64,000 bases of DNA, taken from Steinernema hermaphroditum. Taxonomy: Eukaryota; Nematoda; Chromadorea; Rhabditida; Steinernematidae. Below the pieces are notes generated by a model. It was not told the DNA's origin. It saw nothing but the letters and a program-made list of their open reading frames with translations, and made no database searches. The position numbers and the translations under genes are program-made. The DNA lies in the NCBI GenBank assembly GCA_030435675.1, contig CM059625.1:15996001-16060000 (forward strand), written 5' to 3'. Positions 49,276 through 60,465 of the stretch are shown here, piece after piece; within the stretch, counting starts at the first letter, position 1, and every line of letters starts with the position of its first letter.

Positions 49276-52200
49276 CTACGCCTCCTCGTTCGGCTTGCCG
49301 CTCAAGAAGAGTCCAGAACACGCCTTTCTGCCACACCTGAAAGAAGCAGTTGCTAAAGATAAAATGGTGCGAACACATACCTGCATTTTTCCACCTTTAC
49401 GAGCGATTTACCACTTACGAAGCTCTTTGTCGGCAGTTCTCTGCGCCCATTCTGGTTGAAGTAATCAATTGTTAGTTCTTTTCCTGTAAGTGGTAATGTT
49501 TTTTTTATTATATATAACGCTGCTTATACCTGGTCGAATCTCACGGTTCGTGAAGAGGCCAACCCTGTGATATCCCTCCGTGTCGAAGTCGACCCTAACC
49601 TTCACCGAAAACATATTCGGGTCACACGAGTGGTTCGCGAAGCGTGACTCGTTTCCGTATTTTCGACTGTCAATAATCAGTCGACCTCGGCCAATCAGAT
49701 CTAGGTCCCACTGATAAGACTGATCGGCATCGGCTTCATCCTCGATCACCAGACGGCCGACATACTCAGTAGCCAGTGCGCCCTTTTCGATGGTGTCAAG
49801 GGCGAAGAGGCCGAGACCTTTGCCCTCAGTTTCGGCGATGAACACGCGATGCTGCCGGCCTCTTTGCAAGACGCGGTCTTTACATTTTGCCAAGCTGCAA
49901 GGGCAGAGTGCTCCGCATTCTCTGACTCCGTAGTCGCTCTTTGGGTCTCGGACTATCTCCTCGCGGAGCTCCTTGTGCGTGCGCGTACTCCAGTAGAACT
50001 TGCCTCCACAGCATCCATACCACTGCTGCCCTTTGATGCAAAAGCAAACGTGTTCATTGCAACATCCGGGGAGTAACGGCCAATCCTGAATTCTTCGCTT
50101 CGCTTTCCTTGAGATAAGCGTTTCCAGGGAAAACTGAAACGATATTGTCAGTATGATACGTATGTCGTGATGTAGGAGTGGTAACAATCCTTACCTGAAA
50201 GTTTTCGACGGTCGGCTGTGTCGGCGTCTTCGTGAAGAAATACAGCGCGGCTTGACCATATGCCTCGGTGACAGCCGCCTCCTTCCACACATACATCTTG
50301 CGCCACTTCTGTAATATTCATTTACAAAGTAGTTGCGCAGAGCTTCAACGAAATTTTACCATGGGCAGCCGTTTCATCACCGACCAACGCTCCTTCGCGC
50401 TTACAAGGTCAAAGCGAAGAGCACGCGGTTGAACAATGGCATACGGGTTCCTTACAGAACAGCTAACGATTTTCGTCGGGTCCACGTGACATTCGTTCTG
50501 CTAAACATCAGGTTTCTTTATGATATTGACTATTCCAAACCCCAGTGACGTTGTGTTTTCCGTACCGCAGAACATACGATTCTGCGTTGCCATGTTCGCC
50601 TAATGGTTCATTCTCGATGCGCACAAAACTCGGCCTGATCTCGGTGTACGCTTTAAACCTGGTCGCTTCCTCCAGACGCGTTACCTAAACATGATCCTGT
50701 AATGTTTGTTAGCTTGCGCTGGAATGAGTACCCGACGAGTTCTATGAATAACAACGTGTGTTTTTCCGGCAGCCGACGACACCTCTTGTCCACACTTAGT
50801 GCGTGCTGAACCAGTCGCCTGAAATGTAGATGGATTACCAACGGCATGAGTGGTGCATTTAGTGCTCTCTGCAAAAGGTTCGCTGTTTTTATGAATGCTC
50901 ATACAAGTAGTCATTTACAGTCAATCTCGAATGGCGTGCAACGTTTCTGGTGCAATTCTACATACTCCGCACGTTATCTTTTGCATGGATAGCCTGCTCG
51001 GTAACAGTACAGATAGATGCGAACGTACGAACTATACGAGATTGGCGGTCTCTGGACTAACCCATAAACACATTTGTTAACACGCGTTTTGCCTCGCTAT
51101 ATTGTTGCACTTTCACATCGGTCGGATGATTTTGTTATAATGGTTCTACCTTTGGTACACGTTTCCGCTGTGTCGTAGATAATCCTTTGAGCGTGCGAAG
51201 ACCTGGTCCGGTGATCGATACTACGGTGTGCGCCGCGTTGGGGTTGACGTGGTTAGTTGCGTTCGGCGCATTGCGCTGACCAAGCCGTGCGGACTGAAAT
51301 TGAATTTATTTAGCTTCACTCGTAGCTCGTCGTGTCTTTTGCTTTTCAGGTTCGTGGAAAGATCTTGTAGAGGGAATGAAATTGCGTAGATTTCACTTTA
51401 AAGCAAGTTTTCAATAGTTTTTGATACGGCGCTCAGATTCCAATCGATATCAACGCCTGATCAGTTTTTTTCATTCGAATTATCGTGTTTTCCTTTTATT
51501 TTTAATGGAAGAAAGAGTACCTTTCTCAGAATCGGAGACCCGTGTCGCACGCGGCACACCAGTCCACTGGGTCCAGGTCGACAGTTTTGAACGGCGCGCT
51601 CGGCTTCCGGGTTGGTTGCGTATCGATTAGCCTCCTGTATCGCATTCTAAATCAATATGATGAGTAGCGTTGTTGTTATTGCCTGCTTCAAATTATCGAA
51701 ACTTGCATGCTAGTTTATCATATTATGACCAAACAAGCTGCGTAAATGTCTGAGATTCCTAACGATAAAGCTCACTGACCGATCGGATCGCCGCACTAGG
51801 GCGTACATCAGAGAGGTTGTTTTTCCTTCGAACGATTTGGCCTCCATCGCTAGTTGCCTGTTTCTCCTGGACGTCGTTTGCGGCGAGTCGGGCGCTCTGT
51901 AACGTCAATCGTAGTACGAATCTTCTGTTATCATTGTTCTACCTTTCGCGGTACTCCGGTGTTATCATGGTCGGCCTCGTTTTCGCCGGTCAGGTGTATT
52001 TTCCTTTTAAGCAGCTGCTTCGTTGACGTCCGCTTAGTGTGTGCCTCAGTAGGTTGTTTCGCCTCATTCTTGAGTCGTTCGCGAACATTTGCCGGCGATT
52101 GGGCGGAATTTCCATCCGATTCCACGGCTTCTTCTAAAGCTGATCGAGTAGTCTAAATGAATCCATTTTTCTTAACTCGCTTGGTTTTAACGTACTCTGC

Positions 52201-52546
52201 GAGTAATCGTATCCTGAAGATCTTCATTGGCCTCCTCCTTTCGGACGAGCTTAAATCACGGAATAAATCTTAGTATAATTTTTTCTTTTTCTAACCTTTC
52301 GCGTGAAACGGCGCCGGTTTCCGACATTCTCTTTAACATCGCTCTTCTTTGAACCATCGCTGTTGTTGGATTCCACAGAGGGTCGGCTAGATTCAATGTT
52401 GCTAACTACCGTAGATCGGGTGATCTAAAAATTTGAGCTACTACAAGCTAAACGTAAATCATAGTTACTCGGCGTGTTGAGTTGTCGGTTTGCACCGTTT
52501 TGAGCACGTTCCCACTTTGACCCTTCTTCGACAGGATGTTTGCCAT
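49276..52546 (-). CDS. SET-domain histone lysine methyltransferase, SUV39-like
   Basis: Fourteen exons on the - strand: 52546..52469, 52424..52296, 52249..52196, 52152..51943, 51896..51780, 51646..51521, 51293..51150, 50818..50732, 50684..50578, 50450..50360, 50308..50195, 50133..49530, 49483..49381 and 49336..49276. Phases agree throughout and give about 674 aa. Residues 443-503 are a Cys-rich pre-SET region (CCNEHVCFC, ECGALCPC, KCKDR). The SET domain (about 510-632) has GKGLGLFA, NHSCDPN (586-592) and ELTIDY (623-628). A post-SET CRCGRKAC follows. The set of pre-SET, SET and post-SET cysteines is that of H3K9-type methyltransferases, which act on chromatin with S-adenosylmethionine. Residues 1-315 are low-complexity and basic, made of short phase-0 exons with similar ends. 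I cannot assign an orthologue, and the exact histone site is inferred. Confidence 0.88.
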
Positions 52547-54660
52547 TTTAAGGAAAATGAGATCAGTAGGCAGTGATCTGCTAAGCGGTTAGGCAGTGAA
52601 TAGCAGGAAGCGTAAGGCACTAAAGCTGATACGTCGAAGCAAGCTGAAAATGAGTTCTATCGATTGAATTGTGGTATTGACAATATGAATAACTGCTCAA
52701 AACGCGATGAAACGATTGTAGCTGGCCGATTGCCAGTGATACATGTCAATTCATTTCTGCAAAAGATGGGGAAGTACATGTTTGTAGGCAACAAAAAGTG
52801 ACCATCGTGCTGACTGACTGATAAACAATGCCGCGAGCAAACTACAAGATAGCAAGAAGAGTTCATTGACCCATTTCCTGAAAGGCAGCGCGGTCGGACG
52901 TGCTGTTTTTTTTTTCTTTTGGCAACTGTAAATACGTGAATAAGCAGCATTAATAATACTCCAAATATCGTCCCTTAAAACAGCGAAAATCGAGCAGTCG
53001 TTGCGAGCGTGCACGTCAAGGAAAATACGTCGGTGGCGCAGAGAGTAAACAAAATGCGCTCAGTGGACTGCTAAAGGTCATCCGCTGCGAAGACTAGACA
53101 CAGTCTTTTGGTTTCCTTTTTGGCTGTGTTTCAATAATCAAAGCAGGCTGACTGTGTGTCAAACGATCTGTGCTTAACAATGATAGCATGAGCGATGGTT
53201 ATCGATCTCTTGGCGCCTTTGAATTTATAGGCGATAAATGGCGCCACACGCATCGACGGCGCGACGGTCATTTTGACCGTCGCAATATTCGTGCATTCGT
53301 GAAGAAATCGATATTTGGCGTGCAGATGGTTAGTCGATCAAACAACGTGCCGCTGCAAAAGAAACAAAGGACAAGTAAACCCGCTGTTTTGCATTGCTCT
53401 CCCACGGGACAGCAGAGTACAATCACTAGTGGAGAGTGGAGAAACGTGCTCCCGCACCACCGCACACATAGTTCGTTAACGACAAATTGATATTGGAGGA
53501 GAACAACGATAAAATCTGACAGCACCAATCATTTTGAAATACGAAAGTACAAATCACTTTTTGAAGGTAGGCCGCCGCAGAATCGGAAATACGGAAGAGT
53601 ACAATGCCATAACTCTCGCATGCCGATCGAAACTTTGCTGCCGTTTCTCCTTTCCGCGTCCAGATATATACCCTCAAGGAGGAGGGGCATATTATGGAAC
53701 GGTCGTCTTTCCAACAGACCCACAGAAATTGAGCTTTAGGTCGCAATTCGATCGGATTAAGCCATTCAAGGGGATAACCATTGCAGAATAGCAGGCACCG
53801 GCCGCAAAAGTGTAAAAAAAGAGCGAAATGACCTATGTGTGAGGAAGAGTGTGTTGATTGGACGAGAACAGTTTGGAGTTCGCGTCAACAAGACAAGCGG
53901 TGGTCAGCGAATGGCGGCGCCGGACACCACGCGACGCCGTCACTGCATCCGGCCGACCGCGATGGGCACTTCGTAAAAGTGAAAATAGAGAACGGGCACG
54001 GAGAGGACGGCGCGTGCTCCCTCTCCCTCGCGTTGAAATAAGGAAAACGTGCAGAGGGATGCATCGGCGGCTGCAAGAGTGCGCGTGGTCGCTAATTCCT
54101 TCGGCTTTGTTGCTATGGCTGCAATAGGATGTCCTCTGCAGGTTACTTATGTGAACGGGATTCTGGATGGACCTCCCGCAATAGAAAGCGTTTTAGACTT
54201 GCACAATTGCAGTTGAATTTTGCCGCATTCGCTAAAGCTTGACATATCGGTTCCTTTGACAATTGGCATTTCTAAAATGGAGTGCATTTATACCATACAC
54301 CTTGAACAGTTCGCACGAAGAAATAGGCGGAATATAATTCAGTGATCTTTTATGCGTAACCCATACTATCCCAAGACTGTTGTTCTCTTTTAATTTGCCA
54401 TTTCTTGTGATTCTCTCCATTTTTCGTGAAATATGCGCGTGCTGGTTGGAATCAATGGCACATCCGTCTCAATCCACAATCAAGTTTGCCTGTTGCACCT
54501 GATCAGCTCCTGAATAGAGCTCCATCTAGCTGCAAAAGCGCATCTCTCAGTAACTTATTAGGTCATTCAACATGTAAAGGTTGTAATCGTTGTAATAATT
54601 AAATGGTTGTAACAATCGGTAATGAAATGCTGAAAAGATAACATTCGTGGTTAGCACAGT
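52547..54660. other. Upstream region of the SET gene, no gene recognised
   Basis: Includes a GC-rich patch (53.84-54.06 kb) with overlapping frames on both strands, possibly promoter sequence. An open frame at 53534..53791 (+) containing PQGGGAYYGTVVFP has no start or splice context that I can support. Confidence 0.3.
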
Positions 54661-54662
54661 GA

Positions 54663-54892
54663 TAGGGTTGGTAACCGAGTCGGTCGAAATGGGTGCCTGA
54701 TCGGTTAAATTTATTATTCGAGTCAGGTCCACTTTTGGTGTCAATTTTGTTTCGGTCTCAAAAGAATTTCATGCAAGCCAGGGCTAATTTTCCGTCGATA
54801 TTACAATGAAGAAAGCTGGAATCAACCTTGATAAATTTAAGTGATCAGCCGCCTATTTCGATTGGCTCGAACTGACTCGGTTGCCAACCCTA
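54663..54892. mobile_element. Foldback MITE with TAGGGTTGG ends
   Basis: A 230-bp element whose ends TAGGGTTGGTAACCGAGTC and its near reverse complement (GACTCGGTTGCCAACCCTA) continue as matching arms (ATAAATTTAA and similar). It is non-coding. It shares its terminal motif with the larger element at 59710..60101. Confidence 0.6.
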
Positions 54893-55872
54893 CACATAGA
54901 TGTTGAAAGATGTGATTCGGCGAGTGTAAGTGAGAACTCGAATCCAAACAACAAGCTGCGCATGGACAAGGGGAAACCATCTGAAGCACAAACACCTGAA
55001 ATATTCATAATCAAAATAAGGTACGATCCGAATCTTTCCATTTATCTTCCGCAATCAACATCGTGTCTCTGTGCAGGTCGTCTCCCCGTTGACGTTGATC
55101 CCCTTGTAAATACCGCTAGAGACGACGTGTATGTGCCGTGGTCAGCGGCGCCATCAGTATAGCGGCGGAGGAAAGAGTGAAGTGGTGTGAAGAAACCACC
55201 ATCGGAGCAGCTGGCTGCGCACACTTCGGAGTTTCAGCGATGTTTCGGGTGCTCGTGGGGGGCGCGAGTGGCCGGGCGGGAATCTCCTTAGTGAGACATT
55301 GGACACCACGAACGATCCAGCGATTCGACAAGTTGAAAAACGGGAAATAAGGAGGAAACAGAAGAGTGTATTCTGTGAAGCACATGAATAATTTTGAGGT
55401 TTACTTGAAGATTAGTACTTGGATGGCGCGTGCTGTTTTTAATACACACAGTTTCAACACAGAGTAAGGACGTTCATCCAACAATGTTTTCCCTCTGCCT
55501 ATGAAACGCAACTTTAGAAATGTGAGTTAGTGTGAATGAAAGTAAGCAAAGCACAATGTTGTTAACAGCCGCTTAAGGATTTTCGATGTTATTACTGTCA
55601 AACTGCCCGATTGGAGAAAGGAAATTCTAGCACTGTGTTGTCTTCAGCTGTTCGAAGGTGGGAAGTTACGAGCAAATGGAAATCTGCCGCACGAGAAGAC
55701 GTCCACACATCACAAACACAGCAGCAAATCGTGGGAACAATCGCACATTTATTTAGGATTTTAATAGTGGTATTGTTAGGGGCGGTTTATTCAAACGGAT
55801 CAGTAAAAGTCAAGATAGGAAGCGGACGACGTTCACCAGAACGCGTAGGCAGGATTGGAAACTAGCAGCATT
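54893..55872. other. No gene recognised
   Basis: Includes a moderately GC-rich stretch at 55.05-55.35 kb with antisense-overlapping frames. No domain seen. Confidence 0.35.
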
Positions 55873-56055
55873 CTACTGGAGGTAGTCTAAGTACGTTCTG
55901 GCACTGTATGTCCCGTCCACCTGGAGAACCACGAAAATCGTGACGCGGGCGCGCCTCAGTTGACCGCTGGACATCGGTATGCGAACGAGCATAGTGATCC
56001 CCATGGCGTATGGAAGGAGATTGTCGACCCTCTGCTCTTCAATATCCATTTTGAT
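55873..56055 (-). CDS. Last exon of a small secreted-protein paralogue
   Basis: A TTTCAG acceptor at 56056 precedes 60 codons (first IKMDIEEQ) ending at TAG 55873..55875. It has the same length and layout as the second exon of the gene at 60466: an acidic start EEQ or TEQ, then LPYA, a patterned beta-like region with VR, and an end DGTYSARTYL versus GGQPEARTVV. I found no signal-peptide exon upstream on this strand, so the copy may be incomplete. Function unknown. Confidence 0.4.
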   Translation of the reverse strand: MKMDIEEQRVDNLLPYAMGITMLVRIPMSSGQLRRARVTIFVVLQVDGTYSARTYLDYLQ

Positions 56056-56864
56056 CTGAAAGGAAAGATGATCATTTACCGAAATGCGGATGGTAAACGA
56101 TCATAGCGAGACAGTAGCGATCTCCCACTTTCTAGTCACCAAAATTAGCTAGTGGCAAGATCATTGATTTCAATTGGAGTTAAATCCGGTGGACAGCACA
56201 ATTAGGCGGTAGGAGACTGTGATTGAAGCCAACCGTTCCTCAGCGGCTCTCGGTGGTCAACTGACTCCATTTCTGGATGCGGGATCTTTGCGGCTCTGGA
56301 TTACTCACAAATGGCAGTACAGTCATCGGCGGCCCGCATTGTCGGATGAGGGAAGAGGAACGAATGAATCACTGATCCGGCGGCTCCGGCGACTCCCACA
56401 ACCCATCGTTCATCCGGAAAACTACCGTTCTGTATGATGGCGTAAATACGCTACGCTGCTTTTAAGAGTAACCCTACCGTTAACTAGCTTTCTTAGATAC
56501 AAAATTCAAAAGAAGAATCTTTGGAATTACGGTTTTGCTGACTCTGTCAGGTTGGCCGCTAGTGGTAACAATGATGTTTAGATCTGCGACCGGATCGTGC
56601 GCGTTGGATTCAGTGAGTCACAGCGCACTACTCGTCAGCGCTGTGAATCCACGATGATCACTGATCCTCTAAACGAAACTGTCGTTATCACTACCGTGTG
56701 ATTCAGCTCTCAGGGCTCTAAAACGCAATCTTTAAAAATGGCTATCCGCTGAATTGAAATCAATTAGTAATATGTTAAAAGCATCAAAGCACTAATGTTA
56801 GGGATCTCATAATTGCAAGCACAAATTTACTCGGGAAAACAAAGCTTAGATTATACATCCCCTA
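56056..56864. other. No gene recognised
   Basis: Should contain the 5' exon of the paralogue above if it is intact, but no hydrophobic start exon was found. Confidence 0.3.
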
Positions 56865-57260
56865 TAAATAAACGCAGAACCGACGGGTCCGTTGGTCTGT
56901 TTGTGTGTGTGTTTTTCCGTGATCACGGAGAAAACACCCACACAAAATAAGGACCCCGATGGGAACTGAACCCGACACCGCCCGCTTACAAACTGAGAAC
57001 ATTCGCAATGAGCCACACAGACACCTGAGAGCGGAATGCTTTACTTCCGCTATGTCTCTGCCGATGCCAGGTTTTTGCAGTTTTTAGTTTTTTTTTTGCC
57101 TATTTTGTAACCAGCAGAGATGTCGGTTCGAGTTTCCTGAAATTGTACAGTTTTTTTCGCCCACTTCAGCCATTTACATGAGCGCCAATCTTGCCGCTCG
57201 CAGGGTTATGGGCTACATGGCTTTTAGTACCTGGAGGGCGCGAATTCGCGCGCAGCCGGG
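56865..57260 (-). repeat. tRNA-related (SINE-like) dispersed repeat, copy 2
   Basis: Inverted copy of the repeat at 46997..47390. On the - strand it reads TGGCTCATTGCGAATG (box A-like), then GGTTCAGTTCC (box B-like, one change), then GGACCCGTCGG and GTTTATTTATA. Divergence from copy 1 is visible throughout, so neither insertion is recent. Confidence 0.6.
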
Positions 57261-58020
57261 TTTATATAACTTCATTAAGCATGTCATCATCCTCCAGTTT
57301 CGCCTTCCTGAGCTTACAGCTGGACGTGGAAAGTTCGTTAATCCTCGCCAACGTAACCATAGCGAGCCGGCGACCATTCCGAAGGCCGTAAGCAGATCAT
57401 TAGTAGCAGATCATTTCGTCGTACTCTAAGAGCAAGCTGTAGAGCAGGTCCACTAAACGCTTATTGGTAGGATTGAGTGGTATTCAATTTTGAAAGATTC
57501 GAGCACATTCGGGTGCAATAGGACCATCTACATTCAAATAGAAAGCGGGCGATTATCGTTCGCTACTTGTTCACATGCCGATCTTTACAGGTTGCGATCT
57601 AACGGATCAGTTTCCATCATGTCGCAAGATTGTTTGTTTTCAGCAAAAGGTGACTTTAAACTTTTAGAAAGTGATTTATGATAAAGTATTTGCGTGTATT
57701 TATCTTGTTCGTTTCCATGGGTTATGTTTCAGGTGTTCTTGTCATGTTTCCTTTCCTCTGACAACTGAAACAAAAACATAAAAACCGCGAAATTCCGTAG
57801 TTTAGGGTGTTTTCCGGGTCAAGTAGATGATATGTGTCTGAACTTGGTCTGTTTGAACAAAAGCCGGTCGGAACTTTACGAGGTTTCCCGGCTCGAAGAC
57901 CCTTTCTTTCCTATTTTGCGTTTCCATGCGCCGCGCGCGCGTTGTCTGCTCGCGCATGATCTTCGAAAAGGGATTCCGCGCGTCTTTCGTTCTTTCTTGG
58001 AATTTGCGGCGTGTTCGGCC
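57261..58020. other. No gene recognised
   Basis: Unique-looking sequence with no domain seen. Confidence 0.3.
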
Positions 58021-58189
58021 GTGTCGTGGAACCGTTTTCTGTCTCCGGAAACATATTTGGAATCGCGGCGTTGCCGTGTAGGTTCATGGATTTCTTCTCT
58101 GAGTGGTTATGCTTAGCGATTTTGAATTGTAAGCAGTTAGGCTATTACTGCCACTTTCTGCAACTGTCAGGGGGAACTAGTATGTACAA

Positions 58190-58355
58190 GCAACCAGCGT
58201 GTGCAACATTATACGGTCACCTACAAGACTCGCGTGTATTTCGCTATCTCGTTCGCCTTTTTTGCGTGTTTTGAATTAATTCATATCTATTCAGATCGCT
58301 TGTCAAGTATACTGTGCAGCACGAAGCTGTCGAATGATGGGAAGGCGACGACTTC
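58190..58355 (+). mobile_element. Diverged fragment of the Tc3-like element
   Basis: TTATACGGTCAC, then CGCGTGTATTTCGCTATCTCG, a T-run with GCGTGTTTT and CTATTCAG parallel the leader of the elements at 60914 and 62967. It is followed by CACGAAGCTGTCG, which resembles the start of the transposase (CGAAGCTTTCGG). Strongly decayed and directly adjacent to the MPP10-like pseudogene. Confidence 0.4.
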
Positions 58356-58442
58356 GCTGAAAATTCCTCGAAGAGACCACCTCCGAACCAGTGAGCATCG
58401 CCATCTCTGAAGAAGAGGAAATTCCAGAGAAGAGGGTAGAGG

Positions 58443-59655
58443 ATGTTTTGCTTCAGCCAGCCAGCTGAGAAGACGCCAGTTCCCTCCAACAATGAAAGCG
58501 CTGAATCCACTAATCAAGCATGCGCTGCAGTCACGGAAGAGAAAGAGGCAGAACGGCTCAATGCCCACCCAGCCGCGCAAGCAACTCCAGTGAAAGCTTC
58601 TCCGGTTAAGAAGAATTTTGATCTTTCAATTTATTGCCCTTTTGTTGTCACCAACCGTGGTTCTCCTGCTTCTGGTAGCGCTAAACAGAGGCTTGTGCCG
58701 TTCGAGTTTGACGAAAAGAAGATGATTTCGAAGCTCAAGAAATTACTCAGCAGGTAACTTGTTTAACTTGTTATTTAGTTAACGATAAATGTTTCGTTTG
58801 CAGGAGCAAGGAGTTCAACAACTTCAACACGCGTACTTTTTCACGAACTCAATTATGTCCAAGGATGAACTTTCCAATCTGATTACTTCAAATCAAGAAC
58901 TCATCTGGTAGCAGACTGCAATGACAACGAAGTAAGCTGCGAAGATGTTCAGAAAGAGTCGCGAGTCCATCGAGAAGCTCTGTGAAAACTTGGAGGAACA
59001 CGAGAACGATGCGTTACCTCTTCAATGTGAAGGATCAAGGCATGAAGAACCTTGATGGAGCTGGCTGAACTGGAAGATGACGATGAAAGTGACGCCGAGG
59101 ACAGCAAGAAAAAATATACAACAACAACTGAGGTTGACGACCGCATGTTCAGCGTCCGTCAGATTGACGCCATTCCCGAAGACGTCGAAAAGAGCAATTT
59201 GACCGAAGGTTACTTGGATGGCATAGATGTGAGTTTTGAAAATTTTGTTTTGCAATTTCCATTCACCAAGTTTAGGACGACAGCGATGATAGTACTGGTG
59301 CGGGCTACACCTACGCCGATCTATTCGACGAAAAACACGGAAAGAAACGCAAGGCTGACAAAGAAGGAAAGGCCAAAAGCGACAAAGAGAAAGTGAAATG
59401 CGCTGATGTTGAGGATGAGAACGAGGAGCATGAGGAAATGTTCGATGAGCAGGACAGAAAGCCGAAAGTGGACCTGTGCGGTTGGGAGCTTCCAGCAAGC
59501 CAGAGAAACCCATGACAGAGGTCGAAACGAAACGTCTGAAGATGAAGGAGTAGGCTGCGTTGTACGAGGAACAGAACCTGAAGCCTCGCTCATGGGAATT
59601 TGCTGGTGAAGTTATCGCCTCCAAGTTACCACGCGACTCCTCAGTTCAAACGCGC
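58443..59655 (+). pseudogene. MPP10 (U3 snoRNP protein)-like pseudogene, copy 1
   Basis: Pieces in several frames match the order of MPP10, a U3 snoRNP component of the small-subunit processome. They are an N-terminal part with QELIW (MPP10 EQIWQQ) where the next Gln codon is TAG, an acidic central part (DDRMFSVRQIDAIPEDVEKS; YADLFDEKHGKKRK), and a KMKE...YEEQNLKPRSWEFAGEV segment like the MPP10 LEEANLAEKPWQLKGEV. In-frame stops and frame changes interrupt it (for example TAG after KMKE near 59553). One normal-looking intron (59229..59276) remains, so it is a DNA-level copy rather than a processed cDNA. Confidence 0.6.
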
Positions 59656-60310
59656 TCTACAATCACTGAAAGGAGCGAAGCCCTGCCGTTCGAGTTTGAC
59701 GAAAAAAGATAGTTGTCGAATTGTGGAGGTTTTTTCGATGACTTTTTCCGAATACTGAAAAATATACATGAATAGCGAACTTTTAATTAGGATATCCAGT
59801 GCGCTCCACATGGATTAAATGCAGGGCTACCATTTGTTACCAAAAACTACACAGAAATAGAACAAAATCCGGTATTTGATCGAATTTCATTGAATCAAAT
59901 CAAATAAATTCGATCGAATACCGGATTGAATTTCTGGTTTTTTGTTCTACTTCTTTGTAGCTTTTGGTAGCAAATGGTAGCCCTGGAGTTGATCCATGTG
60001 ATGCGCACTAGGGATTCTAACTAAAAGTTCGCTATTCATGTTTATTTTTCAGTATTCGAAAAAAGTCATCGAATACCACTCTCGCCGATTCCACAACCCT
60101 ATTGCTTAGCCGTTTAGATAACCGTTTGCTTTGCATTTCGTTTCCAACCACAATGTGTTTTCTGGGCAGCCGTCGAGAACTTTCAACGCACGTAATTTTT
60201 TACGAACTCGATTATGTCCAAGGCTGAACTTTCCAACCAGCTGCCTACTTTAAATCAAGATCTCATCTGGTAGCAGACTGCAATGAGAACGAAACAAACT
60301 ACTAAGCTGT
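59656..60310 (+). pseudogene. MPP10-like pseudogene, second tandem fragment
   Basis: The segment FEFDEK at 59684 repeats the one at 58703. Sequence at 60190..60300 repeats 58830..58940 closely (shared GAACTTTCCAA, CTCATCTGGTAGCAGACTGCAATGA, including the same TAG). The two parts are separated by the foldback element 59710..60101, which therefore inserted after the duplication. Both copies share the stop, so decay began before the duplication. Confidence 0.5.
59710..60101. mobile_element. Foldback MITE, TAGGGTTG family, larger copy
   Basis: A 392-bp near-palindrome. Its right end CCACAACCCTA and the left TAGTTGTCGAATTGTGG extend into arms sharing GAATACTGAAAAATA, AATAGCGAACTTTTA, GCGCTCCACATGGA and GAACAAAATCCGG with their reverse complements. 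Inserted in the MPP10-like pseudogene. Non-coding. Confidence 0.65.
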
Positions 60311-60465
60311 CAGATGATCGTGAAGTTCCAGATTGCTTGCACAAAGTATCTTGTTGTCGAAATTCATATACTATTGGAAAACACAATGGCTCAGATGCAG
60401 AAAGGCATGGAGGCTTCAACAACTAATATTTATTAACTAACTCATTTAAACCGGTTGTCGATGCA

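Noticed and set aside
59022..59624. 200-codon open frame on the - strand
   Set aside because: It is antisense to the acidic, Lys/Glu-rich MPP10-like pseudogene. Such codon content opens the opposite strand.
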